From contig CAZUOL010000034.1 of assembly GCA_964621845.1 (NCBI GenBank), positions 1-10,223 on the forward strand: DNA of 10,223 nucleotides. Direction: 5' to 3'. Shown piece by piece: positions 1 through 6,311 of the stretch. This DNA is from CAYRKQ01 sp964621845 (GTDB taxonomy: Bacteria > Patescibacteriota > Saccharimonadia > Saccharimonadales > UBA7683). The translations under genes were made by a program, and so were the position numbers. The stretch's first letter is position 1. The number at the start of each line of letters is the position of its first letter. The notes under the pieces were generated by a model that worked only from the letters and a program-made list of their open reading frames with translations, was not told where the DNA came from and did no database searches.

Positions 1-6
1 TTGAAA

Positions 7-83
7 TGGTGGAGCTACGCGGACTCGAACCGCGGACCCCTTGCATGCCATGCAAGTGCTCTAGCCAACTGAGCTATAGCCCC
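7..83 (-). tRNA. tRNA-Ala(GGC), CCA encoded
   Basis: Read on the minus strand, this 77-nt segment folds into a full cloverleaf. The 7-bp acceptor stem pairs GGGGCTA with TAGCTCC and contains the G3:U70 wobble pair that is the identity element for alanyl-tRNA synthetase. The D arm is GCTC/GAGC. The anticodon stem CTTGC/GCAAG encloses the loop ATGGCAT, giving anticodon GGC, which reads GCC and GCU. The T arm is CGCGG/CCGCG with loop TTCGAGT. The discriminator base is A73 and the terminal CCA is genomically encoded (positions 9-7). The A32/U38 combination in the anticodon loop is a known conserved trait of bacterial tRNA-Ala(GGC). The gene starts 20 bp after the stop codon of the large sensor gene on the same strand. 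No pseudogene signs are visible. Confidence 0.97.
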
Positions 84-92
84 ATCCATCTT

Positions 93-121
93 ATTGTAAC
101 AGATTAAGCACTTGGTGTTTG
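93..121 (-). promoter_or_regulatory. Possible promoter for the tRNA-Ala gene
   Basis: On the minus strand a -10-like hexamer TACAAT (98 to 93) lies 9 nt before the tRNA 5' end. A weak -35-like CAAACA (121 to 116) sits 17 bp further upstream. If real, the -35 element lies inside the last codons of the sensor kinase gene and the tRNA is transcribed independently with almost no leader. The -10 is good and the -35 matches only half the consensus, so read-through from the kinase gene remains an alternative. Confidence 0.35.
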
Positions 122-3100
122 CGCAAAAGTCACGGTGGCAGTGGTGCCATGCTTGAACCTGCTTACAATCTCAACTTCGCCCCCCAAAGCATGCATGATT
201 AACCGATCCAAGTATAAACTGAGCCCTATGCCCTCTCGGTTAAAGGTTGTGACTGGACCCACTCGAACAAATGGCTTGAACAAGCGATCGATTTTATCTT
301 TTGGTATACCAGCACCGTGATCAATGACCTGAAACGCCACCCTGCCTTCACTGTTCAGACACTTGACCACCAAGCTCGAGCCCTCTTTGCTGGCCTGTAG
401 GGCGTTTTCAAGTAATGTCTTGAGCGTTACCTCTGCGAGCGGCTTATTGGTAGTCAACATAATGCCTGCGTCAAACCCCGATACTTCAACTTTGACCTTT
501 TTTTCTTTAAATTGTGCTGAAAGCGGCTCTATCACCTCTGCTGCTAAACGACGCACCGAAACAGGCTCAACCTTCCCCATTAACACTCCTTGCTCGAGCT
601 GGCCAACCAGCGCAAATGCCTTGGCGAGCTCCTGCAGACGTTCAACACCTTGGCGCATAATTGCCTTATTTGTATCCTGGCCTTGGATCTTGTTCAGTAC
701 TGACGTCAGATGATCAGTACGTGTTTGAAGCTGCTCGCTTGCATCTTTGATAAGCTTTGTACGGGTGTGATCGAGCTGATCTTCGTTATTGATCACCTGA
801 GCAAGGTACGATTCCTCTTCAAGAATATTGTGGTGATTTTTAAACATACCGTAAAATACCTGGAAGGCAATAAACAATAGGCCAATTTGAGTCACATACC
901 GCGCTGGGCCAAATTGTCGGCCCCCAATGACCCCAAAAATAAGGTAGAAGAGTGCTGCGGTAACGGCAAAGCCCAGAATTGGCAGAATGAAAGACTTTTT
1001 CAAAAATGGCGACCAGGCTTTATGTTCTGGCAGGATCACTTCTTGTGGCTCCTTGGTGCTAGATGCTTCTTCAACTAATGATTCTATGAATAACCCAAGA
1101 TGATTCACTGACTCAGTAAGCTCAGTTGCGTTCATATCTTTATTATTTCTAAGTAACATTTCTGATCCTGCCTTTATGTAGGTGAGCGGGGTGCGCAAAT
1201 AATGGCTTGTCAACTCTAAGAAGTTGCGCTTTTCTTCAGTAAGTACCTTTTGCTTTTCAAACAGTGCGCGCATACGATCCTCTCGCCTGAGCTCTTTTTG
1301 CGCCTGATAGAGATAGTAAGCGCACAGTGCAATGAGCATCAGCAGTAGCACGTAAGGGAATATATTCACCAGTTGTGTTGGCACTTTGGCAGTGAATCGT
1401 TTAATACCCGATCCTAGATTCGACCACAGCACAATTGGGGTACTTGTTTGCAGGGGCACGTCGTTTGAGCCGGTACTTGCGCCAACAAGTGTCTTCGACT
1501 TTTTATTTGTTTTGGTATCAACTGGCGTGATCGGTAGACAACTTTGATTTAAACACGGTTGCTTCGGGATATCCGAACAATTGCCTACACATCCAACAGG
1601 TGACTGTTTTGGCGGCGTAGTGGTTGAAACAAAACTGACCTTTCGCTCAGCCGACAATGTCAAAGCAGGCATTGTATAGGTAAAATTATTTGCAATATTG
1701 CCAGAAAAATACGATACACTCCCCGGCAAAGTATCAGATGCGAGATCCTCGGTAGAGACAAACTGCACCTTGGCGCGAGCTTCAGATCGATCGAAGCTCA
1801 AGAGCAGGCCGCTGCCCAGTAGGTTGCCCATCGAAAGATAGTATCTACCGTTCATATTACTTGCACTGAGCCTCATAGTCAGGAAGTAGCCGGAACTAAG
1901 CGTCTGAAGAAAGGTATCAATGGCGTTACTGTCAAACTGTAGGTTGGTCGTGGTAAGACTGCCATCATCGGTACTCATTTCGAGCAGCGAAACTTGCGTT
2001 GCATTCGCATCACCATTTGGAACAATTGAGGCGATGATCGCTACCTTATCGCCCGAACCACTCAGAACCATATCAGGCATAGCTCCGGTGTACTGCGTAA
2101 AGGTCTGCTGCCACAGCATATCCATCGAACTGAGCGCAAACGCCGAAACGGTATAGCTAATACTCTGGGCTTCTTGATAGGAGGTATAGACATAGATGCT
2201 GTCGCGCGTATCGTCAAACAACGCTTTTATAATCGTCACCCCATCTGGCACGGCAATATGCGTCACTATGCCAGTGTTCATATCTAAGAAAGCCGTGCCC
2301 TTGCCATTCATGTACGGTATCGCCGCCTGCTTATGTTTTTCTGAGATCGCAATACTCCCTGCAAATGGTGGTATATCTTGTGCAGCATCACTAAACTCTT
2401 GGCCCAGCGGGTAGCTGCGCTGCAAACTGCCATCAGCAGTACGAACCTGAAGCAAATTGCCGCCAGCCAAAATATAGAGCAACGTTCCGTCTTTCGATAC
2501 AACACCGTTAAAACTCGTGCCGTTTTCGCTTGAAAGTGCCGAAAGGAAGTCATTATCAAGAGATACGTTACTGATAAGGGCGGAGGTTTTAGCATCAAAC
2601 GTTAACAGACGGCCCCCACCACTATTCGGTTGGAAGCCAATTGCATAGACCTTTCCTGCTTTTTGGCTTGCAATGGAACTGACTGCAACCAATCCATCAG
2701 GTAGTTCAACAATTTTTTCAACGCCGCCATCTATGCTGACCGTAGCCATACGAGAGCGAAAGGTTGAATCCTGCATGTTGGCATCAACAGTGTTGATGAA
2801 GGCTTTGTCTCGTGATGGCACGACAAATTCTGCTTTGATTTTTGATTCAGTACCCTCGAAACGATACTTTTTACTCCACAGGCCATATTCGTCGGCCGTT
2901 ACCGAACCAATACTTTTGCCATCAATTTTAATAGTGAGCGTTTGATCGGGTGTTGCAGTGCCAGTTATGGTACGCTCTCCGGCCGCAATTTTTTTATTGG
3001 CAGCAGGCTGCGTGATGGAAATACTATCAGCAACCACTTTCACGTTCTGGGTAGCCAAACTAACGGTTGTATCTGCCAACGGGGCACCCATGCTATTGAG

Positions 3101-5818
3101 CGCTGCGAAAACACTAACCTGATCCGATGAAATATTACTAAAGTTTGAGGTTTCAAGTGCATTGAGATAGTTAAAGTTGCGCCCATCTATGAGCACTTGC
3201 TGGGTAGTAAACAGATAAGACTCGGAGCTGATATTGAGACATACTAGCGTAAACGCAACATACTCGCCACCTTCTTTCAATGGGTGTGCGGCGGTCGGCC
3301 AGCAAATAAGCGAAACATTACCACTCGAAAACTTCAAACCCAGCGAAATTAATGAGGTCTTGTTTTTAATAATAGAGGCATCGTCGGGGTTTAAAAGTGT
3401 AAATGAGGCATCCGCACTTTGGCTAAATGAGCCTACCAATAGCTCGCCTGATTCAGTGAATGAAAGTGCCGTGCCAACACGGGTGGACACGTCTGTTGAT
3501 TGCACTGAAAGATCACTCACCTTAATAACTTTTACCTCACGGCCAAACAGGCCATCGTCAAAATGCACGCCATGAAATACTGCGACGTATTTACCAGTTG
3601 GATCAACCGCAAGCGCTCCGGCAAAGGGCAGTGCATTGTTGCTTGTCACTGGAGCATCCGGAGTGTTGGTATAGGTACGTAGCTCACCGCTATTGACGTT
3701 CAAAAAGTAGACCTTTGTGGTGTCGAGATTGCCATATATTAATTCGTCTCCAGACATCCCCATATTTGACTCGTTCAAGGTGAGCCCGTACAAAAGCTGT
3801 GCTTCATAACCGGCATCTTCGTGCGCGATGTCTTGGTAGGTTTTGTCTATGGTTAATGTTTGTGTATTGAAGCGATAGATTGTTATCGGCGCGTCATTGC
3901 TCCCTGAAAAAAGATCTGCTGCATCCATTGAAAAAATATAAAGCTGATTGCCATCTGGTGATACGTATCCTGCGAACGCAAAATCCCGCACCCCAAGTGT
4001 GATGGTCTGCTCATACGCCCCCGTTTGCAGATTTGAAACTTTAATCTGGTTTGAAAGAAATGGCACTAAAGTGTCGTTGTCTCTCAGGGTGCTATCGGCC
4101 ATAGTGAAGAGTCTGTTATTTTGTTTTGAGCTATAGACCTTTCGTGGGGCAGCAACACCGTGGCTTATCTCTTGAAAATCACCACTAGTTGTGTCTAATA
4201 GCTCCAGCGCATTTGCAGGCTGCAGCGAAATATACATGATGTTATCGCCTACGAAAACCGGCTTTTTGAAATCTTGGAGCAAGTAATCAATGCTCGGGAA
4301 GAAGTTCATTTGCCGAGCGCCGATTGTCACTTCGCTGTTATTTGTTGACCACGAATATTTGTATACGTAACTCGCTATATCACTCGCTGTTTCACTATTG
4401 ATGGTTTTGAAGATCAGCACCCCATCACCGCTTGAAGCGATGAACGTATATTTACCATCAGTACTTACTGCAAATGAGCTACGAAGCGACTGTGCGGGCT
4501 GGCTATCACCAAGTGAAGGGTAGCTGATATCTGGCAAGGGCTGATTGTTGGAGGTATTCAAGCTCTTAATAGTAAGGTTGCCGCTCCCGCTGTAAAGGGC
4601 GAGTCGATCAGCAACTAAATTTCCTTGTGTCAACCATTTCATGGAGGCGTCATTCGCTAGAGATACATCACTTAGGGCCCCATTTTCAGTGTTTATTGCA
4701 ATCTGCTTAGAAGGTGAGCTCGTAGCCGGACCGTCATAGCAGCCAACATAGATGCTGTTTTGAGTTACCGAAGCTGCGAGATTTTCATCATCAGCCGTTT
4801 GGCAGCCAACTGAAGAAAGGTCTACCTTGGCCCCGCCGTACTTATACAGGCGACCGCCTTCTGCATTGGTTGCATCAGATCCGTTTTTATTTATGTAGTA
4901 AACGTCTCCGTTATGAGCAACCACCACTCGGCCGCCTTCAATGTTAAAATCTTGATCCTTTTGACCCGTTCCCACATTGTATCGCTGAATGGGCTGGTCA
5001 TTGTAGGTGCCCGCTGCAACATAAAAATACACATACTGTGCTTGTTGATCAACATAGAGCCTATATTCGGGCGTACCGCTCGCCTCGCCGTCTTGCACCG
5101 GCATATCAAGCGTAATCGTTCGAGCTACCTGATTTGTTTGAGTACTGATGATATAGATCCGTTCAAGATCAAAGATAAACAATTGCCGGCTGTTTGCATC
5201 GTATGCATACGCGTAATTTTTGCAGTGACAGGGGCTAGTATCGTAACTATTCGGTGCCAGTGCATCAGCCGTCGCGTAGCTAATGGTGCTCACATACGCT
5301 TTCGTGTTTGTATTCACAACAGATACAGTATGGTTGTTGCGGTTGAGTGCATAGGTATATTGATTTGATTGATCATATACCAGCGAATCAGGGTTCGAAA
5401 GACCAGTCGTATAGTTTGTAATTGGTTGACCGTTGTTGAGGCTCACGCCCGTCAGGCTTTGGTCTGAAAGCGGCGCCGTTTTATACAACGTGCCATCAAC
5501 CAGATAAGCATTCAGTTGATGCTGACCGGGTAACACCGCCTTCCACGCAAGATTCCAGTTTCCCTGTACATCTGCAGTCGCATCTCCGATGAGCTTGGTG
5601 CCATCAAATACGCGCACTCGCTTTAGGGCTGGCGCTCGACCAGTAATAGTTTGGGCTTTCTGCGCTAACTTTTGATCGGGTTTTGGACTGGTAATAGTGA
5701 CGATGCTTTGTTCAGCGCTGGCGGTCCGAATGCCGGTAAAAATAGCAAAGATAGTTACCACAAACAGTACTGCAGTGCATACCATATAGCCATATTGTTT
5801 TACTCTCAATGCCTTCAT
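104..5818 (-). CDS. Giant exported Ig/beta-propeller sensor histidine kinase-like protein with tandem DHp hairpins
   Basis: 1904 residues, ATG to TAA. Residues 1-35 form a signal peptide (basic start, hydrophobic core, cleavage likely after TASA). Residues about 38-120 and 931-1010 are two related bacterial Ig-like domains (shared ITxP, TITG, DG..IG, TAD..G.W). Between and after them (about 130-925 and 1015-1395) are YncE-like beta-propeller repeats, probably two propellers then one. A linker has Cys1410, 1414, 1422 and 1427. A membrane helix (about 1484-1504) leads to a basic cytoplasmic coiled coil and an H-box, TSHYLRTPL, with His1539. A membrane hairpin follows (about 1609-1631 and 1641-1659), then a second DHp-like hairpin where Glu1695 replaces His, then a HATPase domain: N box Asn1805, G1 box Asp1833-Gly1837, F box Phe1847/Phe1850, G2 box Gly1863-Gly1865. 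The family role would be sensing an external ligand or surface and controlling phosphotransfer. The ligand is unknown and no response regulator is nearby. It could instead be a pseudokinase. The domain calls are firm and the function is inferred. Confidence 0.9.
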   Translation of the reverse strand: MKALRVKQYGYMVCTAVLFVVTIFAIFTGIRTASAEQSIVTITSPKPDQKLAQKAQTITGRAPALKRVRVFDGTKLIGDATADVQGNWNLAWKAVLPGQHQLNAYLVDGTLYKTAPLSDQSLTGVSLNNGQPITNYTTGLSNPDSLVYDQSNQYTYALNRNNHTVSVVNTNTKAYVSTISYATADALAPNSYDTSPCHCKNYAYAYDANSRQLFIFDLERIYIISTQTNQVARTITLDMPVQDGEASGTPEYRLYVDQQAQYVYFYVAAGTYNDQPIQRYNVGTGQKDQDFNIEGGRVVVAHNGDVYYINKNGSDATNAEGGRLYKYGGAKVDLSSVGCQTADDENLAASVTQNSIYVGCYDGPATSSPSKQIAINTENGALSDVSLANDASMKWLTQGNLVADRLALYSGSGNLTIKSLNTSNNQPLPDISYPSLGDSQPAQSLRSSFAVSTDGKYTFIASSGDGVLIFKTINSETASDIASYVYKYSWSTNNSEVTIGARQMNFFPSIDYLLQDFKKPVFVGDNIMYISLQPANALELLDTTSGDFQEISHGVAAPRKVYSSKQNNRLFTMADSTLRDNDTLVPFLSNQIKVSNLQTGAYEQTITLGVRDFAFAGYVSPDGNQLYIFSMDAADLFSGSNDAPITIYRFNTQTLTIDKTYQDIAHEDAGYEAQLLYGLTLNESNMGMSGDELIYGNLDTTKVYFLNVNSGELRTYTNTPDAPVTSNNALPFAGALAVDPTGKYVAVFHGVHFDDGLFGREVKVIKVSDLSVQSTDVSTRVGTALSFTESGELLVGSFSQSADASFTLLNPDDASIIKNKTSLISLGLKFSSGNVSLICWPTAAHPLKEGGEYVAFTLVCLNISSESYLFTTQQVLIDGRNFNYLNALETSNFSNISSDQVSVFAALNSMGAPLADTTVSLATQNVKVVADSISITQPAANKKIAAGERTITGTATPDQTLTIKIDGKSIGSVTADEYGLWSKKYRFEGTESKIKAEFVVPSRDKAFINTVDANMQDSTFRSRMATVSIDGGVEKIVELPDGLVAVSSIASQKAGKVYAIGFQPNSGGGRLLTFDAKTSALISNVSLDNDFLSALSSENGTSFNGVVSKDGTLLYILAGGNLLQVRTADGSLQRSYPLGQEFSDAAQDIPPFAGSIAISEKHKQAAIPYMNGKGTAFLDMNTGIVTHIAVPDGVTIIKALFDDTRDSIYVYTSYQEAQSISYTVSAFALSSMDMLWQQTFTQYTGAMPDMVLSGSGDKVAIIASIVPNGDANATQVSLLEMSTDDGSLTTTNLQFDSNAIDTFLQTLSSGYFLTMRLSASNMNGRYYLSMGNLLGSGLLLSFDRSEARAKVQFVSTEDLASDTLPGSVSYFSGNIANNFTYTMPALTLSAERKVSFVSTTTPPKQSPVGCVGNCSDIPKQPCLNQSCLPITPVDTKTNKKSKTLVGASTGSNDVPLQTSTPIVLWSNLGSGIKRFTAKVPTQLVNIFPYVLLLMLIALCAYYLYQAQKELRREDRMRALFEKQKVLTEEKRNFLELTSHYLRTPLTYIKAGSEMLLRNNKDMNATELTESVNHLGLFIESLVEEASSTKEPQEVILPEHKAWSPFLKKSFILPILGFAVTAALFYLIFGVIGGRQFGPARYVTQIGLLFIAFQVFYGMFKNHHNILEEESYLAQVINNEDQLDHTRTKLIKDASEQLQTRTDHLTSVLNKIQGQDTNKAIMRQGVERLQELAKAFALVGQLEQGVLMGKVEPVSVRRLAAEVIEPLSAQFKEKKVKVEVSGFDAGIMLTTNKPLAEVTLKTLLENALQASKEGSSLVVKCLNSEGRVAFQVIDHGAGIPKDKIDRLFKPFVRVGPVTTFNREGIGLSLYLDRLIMHALGGEVEIVSRFKHGTTATVTFAQTPSA
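2789..3028 (-). repeat. Second Ig-like domain copy within the sensor gene
   Basis: This segment encodes residues about 931-1010 and restarts the Ig-then-propeller order seen at the N-terminus. It shares the motifs ITxP, TITG, DG, IG, TAD and Gly-x-Trp with the first copy. It divides the ectodomain into a long front module of about 900 residues and a shorter rear module of about 470 residues, consistent with growth by module duplication. Confidence 0.6.
5459..5707 (-). repeat. First Ig-like domain copy within the sensor gene
   Basis: This segment encodes residues about 38-120, right after the signal peptide. It matches the later Ig-like segment (residues about 931-1010) at protein level: ITSP/ITQP, TITG/TITG, a DG turn, an IG pair, TAD, and a Gly-x-Trp near the end of the sheet. 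The pattern is that of bacterial Ig-like domains found in adhesins and surface proteins. The two copies are diverged and show no obvious DNA-level identity, so the duplication is old. Confidence 0.6.
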
Positions 5819-5830
5819 AACACTTGTGTT
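5819..5830. promoter_or_regulatory. 12-bp inverted repeat at the kinase gene start
   Basis: AACAC-TT-GTGTT is a perfect 5-bp inverted repeat with a 2-bp centre. It abuts the ATG of the sensor gene and covers its predicted transcription start. A further AACAC half site lies at 5855-5859. The position would suit a repressor operator, but a short palindrome can occur by chance and no regulator is identified. Confidence 0.25.
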
Positions 5831-5832
5831 TA

Positions 5833-5838
5833 AGTATA
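5833..5838 (-). promoter_or_regulatory. Putative -10 element of the sensor kinase gene
   Basis: On the minus strand TATACT (5838 to 5833) lies 14 nt before the ATG at 5818. Transcription starting about 7 nt downstream would leave a leader of roughly 8 nt, and no Shine-Dalgarno-like purine run is present between this box and the ATG. No convincing -35 element is seen at 16-18 bp. This fits a leaderless or nearly leaderless mRNA. Confidence 0.45.
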
Positions 5839-5894
5839 CATGCGCTCATCTGAAAACACTAGCTTTTTCATCAGGTTTCATTGGTTATTTTGCT

Positions 5895-5900
5895 TATGAT
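5895..5900 (+). promoter_or_regulatory. Putative -10 element of the small membrane protein gene
   Basis: TATGAT lies 12 nt before the ATG at 5913, so transcription would begin about 6 nt before the start codon. There is no Shine-Dalgarno sequence in ACACTATCTAGT, which lies between the box and the ATG. No strong -35 box is seen. A direct repeat, TTTCAT (5866-5871 and 5876-5881, 10 bp apart), sits at roughly -41 and -31, where an activator could bind. Confidence 0.4.
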
Positions 5901-5912
5901 ACACTATCTAGT

Positions 5913-6311
5913 ATGAAAGAAAAGTTTGCAAAATCGGCGTTAGTGTTTGTCGCCCTTGCCGTACCGCTTGGATTTCTAGCTGGAACACTTGTGGGGCTGG
6001 CACTCAAAACTGCCAACCCAAGTCATATTGATATTACTGCCAAGCTGGCCTATCTTGGGCCGTCACTTTATGCCGGCTACGGTACGGTTGCGGCACTTTC
6101 TCTACTCGGTGTTGTGGCGAGCGTCCTTAGCTTCAAGCAGGGTCGCAAAAGCTATGCCAAAACGAGCCTCCTAACACTCCTTATTATTATGCTTTGCGTG
6201 GTCGGATCAGTTTTAGCACAAAAACAAACGGCGCATGTTGAGGCAAGTTATGCAAAAGAGCAACTACAAAACCTCTACAAGCAGCTGCGTTTGCTTTCAC
6301 CCGGCAAGTAA
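5913..6311 (+). CDS. Small three-helix membrane protein, unknown function
   Basis: 132 residues from the ATG at 5913 (MKEKFAKSALVFV) to TAA. I do not recognise a family. The N-terminus is basic and is followed by a hydrophobic segment at about residues 8-31. Further likely membrane helices lie at about 53-73 and 84-103, and the C-terminal tail is hydrophilic and probably helical (KEQLQNLYKQLRLLSPGK). The open frame extends upstream to a GTG at 5826. The 5913 start is preferred because it places lysines before the first helix and because a -10-like box at 5895-5900 lies inside the extended frame. The gene is divergent from the giant sensor kinase gene across a 94-bp spacer, so the two may share regulation. 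Its last 15 bp overlap the end of ligA on the opposite strand. Confidence 0.72.
   Translation: MKEKFAKSALVFVALAVPLGFLAGTLVGLALKTANPSHIDITAKLAYLGPSLYAGYGTVAALSLLGVVASVLSFKQGRKSYAKTSLLTLLIIMLCVVGSVLAQKQTAHVEASYAKEQLQNLYKQLRLLSPGK

Noticed and set aside
1..83. Integrated element boundary at the tRNA gene
   Set aside because: tRNA genes are common attachment sites, but there is no integrase and no second copy of the tRNA 3' end in the window, and the neighbouring genes look resident.
4913..5368. 151-codon plus-strand open frame inside the sensor gene
   Set aside because: It lies antisense to well-supported propeller coding sequence, has no recognisable domain, and has the character of a shadow frame.
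5826..5912. N-terminal extension of the small membrane protein to a GTG at 5826
   Set aside because: It would run through the likely promoter region and the palindrome, and the internal ATG at 5913 gives a normal basic N-terminus before the first helix.
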